Below are positions 1-8,770 of a stretch of 64,000 bases of DNA, piece after piece. The DNA lies in contig NZ_RRZK01000028.1 in assembly GCF_004348895.1 (NCBI RefSeq), positions 124,001 to 188,000 of the forward strand, written 5' to 3'. Under the pieces are notes generated by a model that made no database searches, was not told where the DNA came from, and worked only from the letters and a program-made list of their open reading frames with translations. This DNA is from Pseudomonas vancouverensis. GTDB lineage: Bacteria; Pseudomonadota; Gammaproteobacteria; Pseudomonadales; Pseudomonadaceae. A program made the translations under genes and the position numbers. The first letter of the stretch is position 1. Every line of letters begins with the position of its first letter.

Positions 1-552
1 TACGGCATGCTGTACGGCGGTTACCTGGAGTCGATGTTCGCCGGTGTCGGTGGCGAAGGCCTGTATCGCCCAATGGGCGAGCGTTGGGCCGTGGGTGTGG
101 ACATGAACTGGGTCAAGCAGCGTGATTTCGATCAGGGCTTTGGTCTGCGCGATTACAGTACGATCACCGGCAACGCTACCCTCTACTACCGCAGTTCCTT
201 CCAGGACATTCTTGGCGCGGTCAGCGTTGGTCGCTATCTGGCCAAGGACTATGGTGTCACCGTGGACTTGTCCCGTGAGTTCGGAAACGGCGTGCGTTTC
301 GGCGGCTGGGTCACCATCACCAATGCAACCAAGGAAGAGTACGGTGAAGGTAGTTTCGGCAAAGGCATCTACTTCTCGATTCCGTTCGACGAATTGATGG
401 CCAGTTCCACCACTCGCCGGGCCAACCTCGCCTGGACACCGTTGACGCGGGACGGTGGTGCTTCGCTTGGACGCAGCTACTCGCTGTACACCTTGACCGA
501 GCGCCGAAACATCGACATGTTCCACAGCAACTTCTACAAGGTCACCGAATGA
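1..552 (+). CDS. YjbH-like outer-membrane protein, C-terminal fragment
   Basis: The reading frame is open from the first base, so the N-terminus lies outside the window. About 183 residues remain. They are rich in alternating aromatic and polar residues typical of outer-membrane beta strands (for example YLESMFAGVGGEGLYRP and GGWVTITNATKEEYG) and end in a Phe-Ser-Ile-Pro-Phe run plus a conserved C-terminal tail. This pattern fits the YjbH (DUF940) family, beta-barrel proteins encoded in exopolysaccharide export loci. The stop overlaps the start of the VanZ-like gene by 4 nt (ATGA), so the two are probably translated together. The function in polysaccharide export is inferred from the family. 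Confidence 0.75.
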   Translation, partial: YGMLYGGYLESMFAGVGGEGLYRPMGERWAVGVDMNWVKQRDFDQGFGLRDYSTITGNATLYYRSSFQDILGAVSVGRYLAKDYGVTVDLSREFGNGVRFGGWVTITNATKEEYGEGSFGKGIYFSIPFDELMASSTTRRANLAWTPLTRDGGASLGRSYSLYTLTERRNIDMFHSNFYKVTE

Positions 553-941
553 AGCAGCGCATCCTGCGAGTCCTGCCAAAAGTGGCATTCTTCGTGATCC
601 TGTTGGTGCTCTGTGTTGCCGGCATGCGCGGCGAGCCGGTGCCGCAGGTGTTCGAGAATCAGGACAAGCTGCATCACTGGGCAGGTTTTGCCTGTCTGAC
701 GGTGAGCGCCTATCTGGCGTTCCCGGGGACTCGCCTGATCTGGTTGCTGCTTTGGCCGCTGGTGGGGTCGATGCTGATCGAATTGGAGCAAAGCTTCATG
801 CCGCTGCGCAGTGCGTCCTGGGGAGATATGTTGGCGAATGCCACTGGCGTTCTGTGTGGGATGGTTGCGATTTTCGTTTTGCGTGGTTATCAGAATTCGA
901 AACTCAGGACGTCAGCTCCGGTGGGCGCCGCAAAGCGCTAA
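549..941 (+). CDS. VanZ-like family membrane protein
   Basis: A 130-residue protein with about four hydrophobic helices. It carries the family pattern of a conserved Asp-Lys-Leu-His-His segment (residues about 37-41) after the first helix and an E-x-x-Q segment near residue 79 (IELEQSFMPLRSASWGDMLAN). These are typical of VanZ/teicoplanin-resistance-like proteins, whose biochemical role is unclear; many sit in envelope polysaccharide loci. The ATG overlaps the stop of the YjbH-like gene by 4 nt, which indicates translational coupling. It is the last gene of that operon, because a 12-bp stem-loop follows and the next gene is convergent. Confidence 0.8.
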   Translation: MKQRILRVLPKVAFFVILLVLCVAGMRGEPVPQVFENQDKLHHWAGFACLTVSAYLAFPGTRLIWLLLWPLVGSMLIELEQSFMPLRSASWGDMLANATGVLCGMVAIFVLRGYQNSKLRTSAPVGAAKR

Positions 942-967
942 CCTGTTCCCTCGTCAAATGAAACCCG

Positions 968-1000
968 ATCTGGCCGCGTCATCAAAAAACGCGGCCAGAT
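968..1000. terminator. Stem-loop between convergent genes
   Basis: Perfect 12-bp inverted repeat with arms ATCTGGCCGCGT and ACGCGGCCAGAT and a 9-nt loop, lying between the VanZ-like gene (plus) and the epimerase gene (minus). There is no long T-run on either side, so termination efficiency is uncertain, but position and strength suit a shared terminator. Confidence 0.6.
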
Positions 1001-1038
1001 ACATTTCAGTGCGGCTTATCAACAGCTATACACACTAC

Positions 1039-1965
1039 TCATCCGAGCAACCTTGCCAGCCCGACACTCATGGCTGTTGGCTCGGAAACCTTGAATCGCT
1101 CCAGCAGCCGCTGGTTGTTCGCTCTTGAGTGGCGAATGTCACCCGATCGCGCTGGAGCGTGATTCACCGGAGGGATTTCCCCCAGGACTTCAACCAACAC
1201 TTCCAGCATTTGATTGAGTGAAGTGGCTTGATTCATACCCACGTTAATCGCGCCTGCTTCGACCTGTGGTGCTTCCAATGCCTGCACCAGCACCTTCACC
1301 AGATCTTCCACATAGAAAAAATCACGGGTCTGTTCGCCATCGCCAAAAATCGTAATCGGCAATCCCTTCTGTGCACGCTCGCTGAAAATGCTGATGACAC
1401 CCGAGTACGGCGAAGAAGGATCCTGGCGCGGGCCGAAGATGTTGAAAAAGCGGAATACAACGGGTTCCAGTGCGTGTTGGCGTCGGTAGAAGTCGAAATA
1501 ATATTCGCTCGCCAATTTGTCCGAAGCATAGGGTGTCAATGGGGCTTTTGGTGTGTCCTCGTCGATTGCGAGTCCTTCACCATTGTTACCATATACGGCT
1601 GCACTCGATGCAAAAACAACGCGTTTGACATTGGCCTGGCGCATCGCTTCACAAACGTTCAGGGTACCTACGAAGTTACTCTGGTGCGTGCGCACCGGAT
1701 CATCCACCGAAGCTTGAACAGAAGCCACAGCAGCCAAATGTGCGACTGCCCGGCAGCCAAGCATCGCCTGTGCAACGACCGTTGCATCGGCTACGTCACC
1801 CTCGATCAATTCAACACGTGGATTGTTCAGCGGTAGATTACTGACTTTGCCGGTCGACAAGTCATCGAGAATTCGCACTGAGTAACCTTTCGCGAGCAAG
1901 GCATCAGTCAAATGAGAGCCGATAAAACCGGCACCTCCGGTGATTAGGATAGGTCCATCAAACAT
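1039..1965 (-). CDS. NAD-dependent sugar-nucleotide epimerase/dehydratase
   Basis: Extended short-chain dehydrogenase of 308 residues. The Rossmann motif GGAGFIGSHL lies about 8 residues from the chosen N-terminus. The catalytic pair is Y-x3-K (YASDKLASEYY, about residue 148), preceded by SSAAVYG with the catalytic Ser/Thr region, and the FRFFNIFGPRQDP segment binds the nucleotide sugar. This is the UDP-glucose/UDP-GlcNAc C4-epimerase class (GalE/WbpP-like); the exact sugar cannot be read from sequence. An upstream GTG at 2004 is in frame, but the ATG at 1965 places the dinucleotide motif correctly. The gene converges on the YjbH/VanZ pair and may serve the same polysaccharide. Confidence 0.85.
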   Translation of the reverse strand: MFDGPILITGGAGFIGSHLTDALLAKGYSVRILDDLSTGKVSNLPLNNPRVELIEGDVADATVVAQAMLGCRAVAHLAAVASVQASVDDPVRTHQSNFVGTLNVCEAMRQANVKRVVFASSAAVYGNNGEGLAIDEDTPKAPLTPYASDKLASEYYFDFYRRQHALEPVVFRFFNIFGPRQDPSSPYSGVISIFSERAQKGLPITIFGDGEQTRDFFYVEDLVKVLVQALEAPQVEAGAINVGMNQATSLNQMLEVLVEVLGEIPPVNHAPARSGDIRHSRANNQRLLERFKVSEPTAMSVGLARLLG

Positions 1966-2279
1966 GATCAAAATCCATAGAAAATTGACGAGAGGAATGA
2001 TCACCTCTCAAAGGGTTACGTTGATTCTCGGTTTTTACACTTGGAGATTTGCTCAAAGCATTTTGAGGTGGCAGGAAACTCAAGCGCCACCCGGTCAATT
2101 GTCCCATAAACGACACCACGCATTCGAGCCGCATTTGGTCTACGGAGACGACGCATTGAAGTTTGTACAAAAACCAAGACCACTAAGCTGTACACCGCGC
2201 ATCCGCCAGTAAAAATAAAAACTCAACAATTCCCCTCCCCCGCCGACACCCTGTCAAAGTCTCACGGATTGAAAACGCC

Positions 2280-3845
2280 ATGCGTAACAACCAGCCTATT
2301 ACCCAACGCGAACGGACCTTTCCGGCCCAGCAACGGTTGATTTCCACCACCGATGCCAAGGGTGTGATCACCTACTGCAACGACGCCTTTGTCGAGATCA
2401 GCGGGTTTTCTCGTGAAGAACTGATCCGTGCGCCGCATAACCTGGTGCGTCACCCTGATGTGCCGAGTGCGGTGTTTGCGCATATGTGGGCCACGCTCAA
2501 ACAAGGCTTGCCATGGATGGGCATCGTCAAGAACCGCTGCAAGAGCGGGGATCACTATTGGGTCAACGCCTATGTGACGCCGGTCTTCGAAGGCAATCAG
2601 GTGATTGGCTACGAGTCGGTACGGGTCAAGCCTACGGCCGAGCAGATCCGTCGTGCCGAGGTGCTGTATCAGCGCATCAATCAGGGCAAGTCGGCGGTGC
2701 CTTCCAGTGACAAGTGGCTGCCGGTGCTGCAGGACTGGCTGCCGTTCATTCTGGTCAGCCAGTTGAGCTTCATGATTGGCGCGACGCTGAATTCGCAGTG
2801 GGGTTTTGCCCTGGCGGCCGGGTTGTCGGTGCCGTTGGGCCTGCTGGGCTTGAGCTGGCAGCAGCGTGGCCTCAAGCGTTTGTTGCGCCTGGCCGAGCAG
2901 ACCACCTCTGACCCGCTGATCGCGCAGATGTACACCGACAGCCGTGGTGCCCAGGCGCGTCTGGAGATGTCGATCCTGAGTCAGGAAGCCCGCCTGAAAA
3001 CCTGCCTGACCCGTCTGCAGGACACCGCCGAACACCTGACCGATCAGGCCCGCCAGTCTGATGCCTTGGCGCACAACAGTTCGAGCGGGCTGGAGCGTCA
3101 GCGCGTCGAGACCGAGCAAGTCGCTACCGCCGTCAACCAGATGGCCGCGACCACGCAAGAAGTCGCCAGTCATGTGCAACGCACTGCTGATGCTACCCAG
3201 GAAGCCAATCGCCTGACCGGTCGTGGTCGCGACATTGCCGGGGAAACCCGCGAGGCCATCCAGCGCCTGTCGGTGGTGGTCGGTGAGACCGGTCAAACCG
3301 TGACCCAACTGGCCAAGGACAGTAATGAAATCGGTGGTGTGGTCGATGTGATCAAGGGCATCGCCGACCAGACCAACCTGCTGGCACTCAACGCGGCGAT
3401 TGAGGCAGCTCGTGCCGGTGAGATGGGTCGCGGGTTTGCGGTGGTGGCGGATGAAGTGCGTCAACTGGCGCAACGTACCAGCGAGTCGACCGGGCAGATT
3501 CATGCGCTGATCGCCAAGCTCCAGCAAACTGCCGGCACTGCGGTGCAGACCATGGAAGCCGGGCATCGCCAGGCGGAAGAAGGTGTGGCGCGGGTGCTGG
3601 AGGCGGATCAGGCGCTGGTTGGAATCAGTGAAGCGGTGGCCAACATCACCGACATGACCACCCAGATCGCTGCGGCGACCGAAGAGCAAAGTGCGGTGGC
3701 TGAGGAGATCAGTCGCAACATCAGCAACATTTCCGAACTGGCGGACCAGACTTCGGAACAGGCGCAGAACTCTGCGTTGCTCAGTGAAGAGCTGACCAAG
3801 ACCGCCAATACCCAGTATTCGTTGGTGGAGCGGTTTAACCGCTGA
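2280..3845 (+). CDS. aer: Aerotaxis receptor, PAS domain methyl-accepting chemotaxis protein
   Basis: 521 residues, the usual length for Pseudomonas Aer. An N-terminal PAS domain (about 10-120: ISTTDAKGVITYCNDAFVEISGFSREEL, then the cofactor-pocket stretch RHPDVPSAVFAHMW) is followed by a hydrophobic hairpin (about 150-195), a HAMP-like linker and a long signalling domain. The hairpin tip IKGIADQTNLLALNAAIEAARAGE carries the receptor core that binds CheA/CheW. There is no periplasmic ligand domain, so it should sense redox state through a PAS-bound flavin from inside the cell, as in E. coli Aer. It is a single gene on the plus strand, followed by a stem-loop before the convergent PLC-like gene. 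Confidence 0.88.
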   Translation: MRNNQPITQRERTFPAQQRLISTTDAKGVITYCNDAFVEISGFSREELIRAPHNLVRHPDVPSAVFAHMWATLKQGLPWMGIVKNRCKSGDHYWVNAYVTPVFEGNQVIGYESVRVKPTAEQIRRAEVLYQRINQGKSAVPSSDKWLPVLQDWLPFILVSQLSFMIGATLNSQWGFALAAGLSVPLGLLGLSWQQRGLKRLLRLAEQTTSDPLIAQMYTDSRGAQARLEMSILSQEARLKTCLTRLQDTAEHLTDQARQSDALAHNSSSGLERQRVETEQVATAVNQMAATTQEVASHVQRTADATQEANRLTGRGRDIAGETREAIQRLSVVVGETGQTVTQLAKDSNEIGGVVDVIKGIADQTNLLALNAAIEAARAGEMGRGFAVVADEVRQLAQRTSESTGQIHALIAKLQQTAGTAVQTMEAGHRQAEEGVARVLEADQALVGISEAVANITDMTTQIAAATEEQSAVAEEISRNISNISELADQTSEQAQNSALLSEELTKTANTQYSLVERFNR

Positions 3846-3885
3846 GAGATTATCGAGTGTTGCGTTCGAATGCGCTCGGCAAGCC

Positions 3886-3926
3886 AACATCTCTACAAGC
3901 TGTAGTGAACAGCCTGTAGAGATGTT
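3886..3926. terminator. Stem-loop between aer and the PLC-like gene
   Basis: Perfect 12-bp inverted repeat (AACATCTCTACA / TGTAGAGATGTT) with a 17-nt loop that itself contains a nested GCTG/CAGC. It sits between two convergent genes and most likely serves both. There is no strong T-run. Confidence 0.6.
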
Positions 3927-3953
3927 AAACATATGGCACGAGCAACCGCTGAA

Positions 3954-6281
3954 TTATAGAGTTGTCCCTTCACCCAACAAAGGTGAAGAGACGGTTCCAT
4001 TCTCATATTTGGCGATCACCTGCACTTGATAGCGTGTCGCCTGATTCAAAAAACCGAATCTTTGGGTGGTAATGTCCTTACCAAGCTGGAAATAACGAGG
4101 GGCGGTGCTAGTTAAAACAACGGTATACCCAATCAGTTTGCTCGAATCACTTGGCGCAGTCCATCCAATTGTGAAAGCGGTGCGTTCTGCTTTAATGAAA
4201 CGAAATCCTGTCGGTGGACTCCCAGGCTCCGGCTCCGGCTCCGGCTCCGGATTTTCCTTTTTCGTCCGAAATGTTACGGAGCTAAGCATGGAAGGTTTTT
4301 CATTGGCATCGATAAACCAAATCTCAAATAGATACTCCGTATCTTCCTTTAAGCCATCAGCCATATAAAAACCAACATCTTTAGGTAACAGGATCGGATG
4401 CTCCTCATTGCGAGAAAGAGCATGACTAGCAACCCTATTATACCCCGGCTCCCAATTTAACTTGGCGGATGCATGCGTAACATCTGAAACACGAAAATAA
4501 CTAGGACCTGATACCGGAGGCGTATTATCGATAATAAAACTGTATAAAAGAGGCTCCGACAGCTCCCCACTGCTTATAAGCTTTGAGCACACTTCAACGT
4601 TGTAGTTAACATTCTCCTTAACCCAAACAGCCTGCGTACCATCCTCATGAGGACGGTAGTGCACAAACTCTTCGAAGTAAGGAATGCTGTCAATTTTGAA
4701 TTGAAATGCGTAAGGTATATCAGTGTAGATATTTGGCGTCCACGCAAAGAGCCGTATATACTCTCCGTTTAGAACTGTATCTGAACTTCTCATATTTTCT
4801 GGCTTCCCGGGCCGGGGGGCTAAAACCACCCCAGCCGGTTGAGAATAAAGATTGTTGGCATCCACCGCTTGAACAATGAATTCATACTCGGTACTTACGT
4901 CCAGATTTGCCACTTCATACTTCAAACCCTGAACAAAGTCCAGAGGCTGATGATTCATAATCAATCTATAGCCAACGACCCCTGCGAAATCGTATGATAC
5001 GTCCCACTCCAAAGTAACTGATTTCATTTTTACATTGGAAAGTCTAAAGTTTCCTGGCTTACTGGACGGATTTATATCCTCGAGATGCAGAGCCACTTCG
5101 GTGGAAAATGCGCTTATATTTCCCGAAGCATCCAAAGCCCGAACCTTATACACATAAGGAAGAGGCCGTACAGGGCCTATAATCAAGCTACTCCCCGAAA
5201 TTGAACTAATTTTCTGTCCATTTTGATAAATTTCATACATTCTAACACCGTGAGCGTCAGTGGAAGGATTCCATTTTAACTCGACGAGATCTGTCGGTAT
5301 GCCATCCTTTTTGACCTGCACAGCCGTAAACTGTGAAGGCGTCGTTGGTGGCTGCTTGTCTTGTCCCCGAGCCTTGTTCAGCGCAATACAATGATCAACG
5401 ACACCTGTTCTCTCAATGAAATCCACATTAACAATGTTGCAATTCTTAAATCCCGGTTTAAATATTGCTGCCCACAATTTATGATTAGAACTCATCAGCA
5501 CAGGGCCACGATTATTATAGGCGGTTGCCGAAAGCGACCAAATTTTCACGGAAGGAGGCTCCGCCATCAGCTTCTCGCAAAAAACCGTGATCTCATCGGG
5601 TGAGGTAAAGTCCTGCCCGGTCCACTTGCCATCGAGCTTACCCCAGTAGTCGCCACTTTCACGCCAGTGATCCCAGGCAATAATTACACTCTTGCCTGGG
5701 TATTGCTGACGAATCTGAGCAACTGTTAAATCTTGCGCAGCTCGGGGAATCAGCCGATCCTTGATCGGATTAAAATAAGGCAGACAGCGTTTAACACTTG
5801 TGCCAGAGTGATTCCCCAAGTCGTACTTATCGAAACTCAATATGACAATCTCACCCGGATTACTGGTAGTAAAATCCTTGACAGCCTGAATACAATGCTC
5901 CAAGCGGCGTCCCGCATCCGCAATCCCGTGCTTAAATATGAATACTTCCTTGAATACAGAGCTTCCGCTATTGTTTCCCGTAAATTTTCGATAGCTGGCA
6001 TCAACCAGGCGCAGATCAAGTACCCGCGCCCCCCAGGCGAGTTGTGCAGCGAACGTATCGGTCTGACAAGCCCCCCATGATTCGTTCGGCCCCCAAGTTC
6101 CAGTGGCGTCCACTCCTGAATTATGCGCTGAAGGCAAAGCAAGCTGATTGACTTTTAAACCTCCAATATCATTGAAAATATCGCTCATCCAGCGACTGTA
6201 ATTGGCATTTGGAATTATCACCTGATCCATTCCTGAATCTTGCGACTGCCCGCCAAAGAAGCCTTGCTCTTTATTATCCAC
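3954..6281 (-). CDS. PI-PLC-like phosphodiesterase with fibronectin type III repeats
   Basis: About 775 residues from a GTG start at 6281, which has an AGAGGTG ribosome site just upstream; an ATG at 6344 is also in frame but has no such site. The first 300 residues look like a phosphatidylinositol-specific phospholipase C X domain: LPSAHNSG (His about 53), ARVLDLR (Arg about 91) and IFKHG (His about 118) match the two catalytic histidines and the arginine of the family. Then come about five fibronectin III-like modules, the last after a Pro-Glu repeat linker. No signal peptide or membrane segment is visible, which is odd for an enzyme usually secreted. The gene is visibly AT-richer than its neighbours and uses rare-type codons, suggesting acquisition. 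Substrate is unproven. Confidence 0.75.
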   Translation of the reverse strand: MDNKEQGFFGGQSQDSGMDQVIIPNANYSRWMSDIFNDIGGLKVNQLALPSAHNSGVDATGTWGPNESWGACQTDTFAAQLAWGARVLDLRLVDASYRKFTGNNSGSSVFKEVFIFKHGIADAGRRLEHCIQAVKDFTTSNPGEIVILSFDKYDLGNHSGTSVKRCLPYFNPIKDRLIPRAAQDLTVAQIRQQYPGKSVIIAWDHWRESGDYWGKLDGKWTGQDFTSPDEITVFCEKLMAEPPSVKIWSLSATAYNNRGPVLMSSNHKLWAAIFKPGFKNCNIVNVDFIERTGVVDHCIALNKARGQDKQPPTTPSQFTAVQVKKDGIPTDLVELKWNPSTDAHGVRMYEIYQNGQKISSISGSSLIIGPVRPLPYVYKVRALDASGNISAFSTEVALHLEDINPSSKPGNFRLSNVKMKSVTLEWDVSYDFAGVVGYRLIMNHQPLDFVQGLKYEVANLDVSTEYEFIVQAVDANNLYSQPAGVVLAPRPGKPENMRSSDTVLNGEYIRLFAWTPNIYTDIPYAFQFKIDSIPYFEEFVHYRPHEDGTQAVWVKENVNYNVEVCSKLISSGELSEPLLYSFIIDNTPPVSGPSYFRVSDVTHASAKLNWEPGYNRVASHALSRNEEHPILLPKDVGFYMADGLKEDTEYLFEIWFIDANEKPSMLSSVTFRTKKENPEPEPEPEPGSPPTGFRFIKAERTAFTIGWTAPSDSSKLIGYTVVLTSTAPRYFQLGKDITTQRFGFLNQATRYQVQVIAKYENGTVSSPLLGEGTTL
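4225..4250. repeat. Tandem GGCTCC hexanucleotide repeat
   Basis: Just over four perfect copies of GGCTCC inside the PLC-like gene. On the coding strand they encode an alternating Glu-Pro linker between the last two fibronectin III-like modules. The 6-bp unit keeps the frame, so slippage would change linker length without switching the gene off. Confidence 0.9.
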
Positions 6282-6551
6282 GATTGACACCTCTGTTTTT
6301 TCATCCCGAAAAAACACTCTACGACTCAACCACCCTCCCAACAACTATCAGAACTGTTAGTGGCAGCCGCTCCGACCTGCAGCTACAATCATAGATTGAG
6401 CTCCCCCAGCACCCGCTTTTACCCCACATATAAACTTCCGACTTTGCCAGAACACCAGTTCCGAAAGACAATCAACAACACCACACTTGTTATTCATTCA
6501 CAACTTCAAATATAGGTTACATTGAGCCCTGAAAGAAGACCTATAAATACA
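6282..6551. other. AT-rich intergenic region upstream of the PLC-like gene
   Basis: About 270 bp between the hydrolase stop and the PLC-like start, both genes on the minus strand. It shares the low GC of the PLC-like gene, which suggests that the acquired segment includes its own promoter region. No convincing ORF, inverted repeat or recognisable promoter pair was seen. Confidence 0.5.
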
Positions 6552-7244
6552 TTAGAGGATAGCAATACACCCTAGATAACTTTCAGCCTTTTCAGCAGCA
6601 GTTTTCAAGTGCTGCTCATACGTCACTCCAGAAGCCTTCAACGGCTTCAAATCATGATCCCCCGCCACCAGCCAGAACACTTCGATACTCGGTGACAGCA
6701 CATACGCTTCAACCGCCTCGCGATTACCCAACGCATCCCTCTCACCCTGCACGATCAACGTCCGCGTCTTCAGCCCAGCCAGATGCTCGACCCGCGGCTT
6801 CTCGGGTTTGCCCACGGCATAAAACGGATACCCCAGGCACACCAGCGCATCCGCGCCCAATTCATCCGCCAGCAAACTGGCCATGCGCCCGCCCATGGAC
6901 TTGCCACCGATGGCCAGCGGCCCGGTGACATGGCGTCGCACCTGGGCATAGACCTCGCGCCAGCATTCCAGCAGCTTTGGCGCCGGGTTCGGTGGGCGCT
7001 TGCCACCATCGACCCGTCGCTGCGCCATGTAGGGAAATTCGAAGCGCAGGACGTTGATGCCAAGCGCGGCGAGGCGTGCTGCCATGTCGCTCATCCAGTC
7101 GCTGTCCATCGGCGCGCCGGCACCATGGGCGAGGATCAGCGTCGCCGTGGACTTGCCCGATGCGGCGTTCCAGAGCCATCCGTTGTCCCGCACGCACTGC
7201 GCCCATTGATCCCCGTCAATACCGCTGTTGAGCCGATTGCTCAT
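6552..7244 (-). CDS. Alpha/beta-hydrolase (KANL3/Tex30-like family)
   Basis: 230 residues from the ATG at 7244, which is preceded by GCGAGG; longer in-frame starts upstream lack support. Alpha/beta-hydrolase features: an early LILAHGAGAPMDS oxyanion-loop segment, a nucleophile elbow GGKSMGG (Ser about 115), a late Asp region QGERDALG and a terminal His in GDHDLKP. This matches the small dienelactone-hydrolase-like KANL3/Tex30 group, of unknown substrate. It diverges from ccoN2, with only 91 bp between start codons, and the Anr-like box for ccoN2 lies inside its 5' coding end. Confidence 0.8.
   Translation of the reverse strand: MSNRLNSGIDGDQWAQCVRDNGWLWNAASGKSTATLILAHGAGAPMDSDWMSDMAARLAALGINVLRFEFPYMAQRRVDGGKRPPNPAPKLLECWREVYAQVRRHVTGPLAIGGKSMGGRMASLLADELGADALVCLGYPFYAVGKPEKPRVEHLAGLKTRTLIVQGERDALGNREAVEAYVLSPSIEVFWLVAGDHDLKPLKASGVTYEQHLKTAAEKAESYLGCIAIL
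7206..7219 (+). promoter_or_regulatory. Anr box upstream of ccoNOQP-2 (one mismatch)
   Basis: TTGAT-CCCC-GTCAA matches the Anr/Fnr consensus TTGAT-N4-ATCAA except for one base. If it acts at -41.5, transcription would start near 7254 and the -10 would be 7242-7247 (CATGCT, weak). The ccoN2 start is 82 bp further on. The site lies inside the 5' end of the divergent hydrolase gene. In P. aeruginosa the cco-2 operon is known to be Anr-activated, which supports the call. Confidence 0.65.
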
Positions 7245-7335
7245 GCTTGCCTCGCTTTTAGTCTGCCTATAACTCCAGTCGAGGGCGCGCTGCCTTGCCG
7301 CGCGCTCATTTCGGCTGAACCGTGGATGGGGAACC

Positions 7336-8760
7336 ATGAACACTTCTATCAGTACCGCCTACAACTACAAGGTGGTCCGCCAATTCGCCATTATGACGGT
7401 GGTGTGGGGCATCGTCGGCATGGGGCTCGGGGTTTTTCTCGCTGCCCAGTTGGTCTGGCCCGAACTCAACTTCAATTTGCCCTGGACCAGCTTCGGTCGC
7501 TTGCGCCCTTTGCACACCAACGCGGTGATTTTCGCCTTCGGTGGCTGCGCGCTGTTCGCCAGCTCGTTCTACTCCGTACAACGCACCTGCCAGACACAAC
7601 TGTTCGCGCCGAAGATCGCCGCGTTCTGTTTCTGGGGCTGGCAGCTTGTGATTCTGCTGGCGGCGATCAGCCTGCCGCTGGGCTACACCAGCTCCAAGGA
7701 ATACGCCGAGCTGGAATGGCCGATCGACATCCTGATCACCATCGTCTGGGTCGCCTACGCCATCGTGTTCTTCGGCACGATCATGCAGCGCAAGACCAAG
7801 CACATCTACGTCGGTAACTGGTTCTTCGGGGCGTTCATCGTCACCGTGGCGATTCTGCACATCGTCAACAACCTGGAATTGCCCGTCAGCTTCACCAAGT
7901 CCTATTCGGTCTACTCCGGTGCCACCGACGCCATGGTGCAATGGTGGTACGGCCACAACGCCGTGGGCTTTTTCCTCACCGCCGGTTTCCTCGGCATGAT
8001 GTATTACTTCGTGCCGAAACAGGCCGAGCGCCCGGTGTATTCCTATCGCTTGTCGATCGTGCACTTCTGGGCGCTGATCACCCTGTACATCTGGGCCGGT
8101 CCGCACCACCTGCACTACACCGCACTGCCGGACTGGGCCCAGTCGCTGGGCATGGTGATGTCGCTGGTGCTGCTGGCGCCAAGCTGGGGCGGCATGATCA
8201 ACGGCATGATGACCCTCTCGGGGGCCTGGCATAAGTTGCGCAGCGACCCGATCCTGCGCTTCCTCGTGGTTTCCCTTGCGTTCTACGGCATGTCGACCTT
8301 CGAAGGGCCGATGATGGCGATCAAGACCGTGAACGCCCTCTCCCACTACACCGACTGGACTATCGGTCACGTACACGCCGGCGCGCTCGGCTGGGTGGCG
8401 ATGATTTCCATCGGCGCGCTGTACCACATGATCCCGAAAGTCTTCGGCAAAGAGCAGATGCACAGCATCGGCCTGATCAACGCGCACTTCTGGCTCGCCA
8501 CCATCGGTACCGTGCTCTACATCGCTTCGATGTGGGTCAACGGCATCGCCCAGGGCCTGATGTGGCGTGCAGTGAACGAAGACGGCACGCTGACCTACTC
8601 CTTCGTCGAAACCCTGGTGGCCAGCCACCCAGGCTTCGTCGTGCGCCTGGTCGGCGGTGCGATCTTCCTCAGCGGCATGTTCCTGATGGCCTACAACACC
8701 TGGCGCACCGTGCAGGCTTCCAAGCCTGCCGACATCGCCGCTGCCGCGCAGATGGCCTGA
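7336..8760 (+). CDS. ccoN2: cbb3-type cytochrome c oxidase subunit I, isoform 2
   Basis: 474 residues with about 12 membrane helices. It is the catalytic subunit that reduces O2 to water at a heme b3-CuB centre and pumps protons. Ligand motifs are visible: RPLHTN (His60, heme b), WWYGHNAVGFF and GPHHLHY (CuB histidines), and GHVHAGALGW (heme b/b3). The N-terminus MNTSISTAYNYKVVRQF resembles the isoform 2 type, and the operon comes first, as in P. aeruginosa. GGGGA precedes the ATG. An Anr box lies 117 bp upstream, so it is likely induced at low oxygen. It is nearly identical along much of its length to ccoN1, 3.7 kb downstream. Confidence 0.95.
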   Translation: MNTSISTAYNYKVVRQFAIMTVVWGIVGMGLGVFLAAQLVWPELNFNLPWTSFGRLRPLHTNAVIFAFGGCALFASSFYSVQRTCQTQLFAPKIAAFCFWGWQLVILLAAISLPLGYTSSKEYAELEWPIDILITIVWVAYAIVFFGTIMQRKTKHIYVGNWFFGAFIVTVAILHIVNNLELPVSFTKSYSVYSGATDAMVQWWYGHNAVGFFLTAGFLGMMYYFVPKQAERPVYSYRLSIVHFWALITLYIWAGPHHLHYTALPDWAQSLGMVMSLVLLAPSWGGMINGMMTLSGAWHKLRSDPILRFLVVSLAFYGMSTFEGPMMAIKTVNALSHYTDWTIGHVHAGALGWVAMISIGALYHMIPKVFGKEQMHSIGLINAHFWLATIGTVLYIASMWVNGIAQGLMWRAVNEDGTLTYSFVETLVASHPGFVVRLVGGAIFLSGMFLMAYNTWRTVQASKPADIAAAAQMA

Positions 8761-8770
8761 GGAGAACGCC

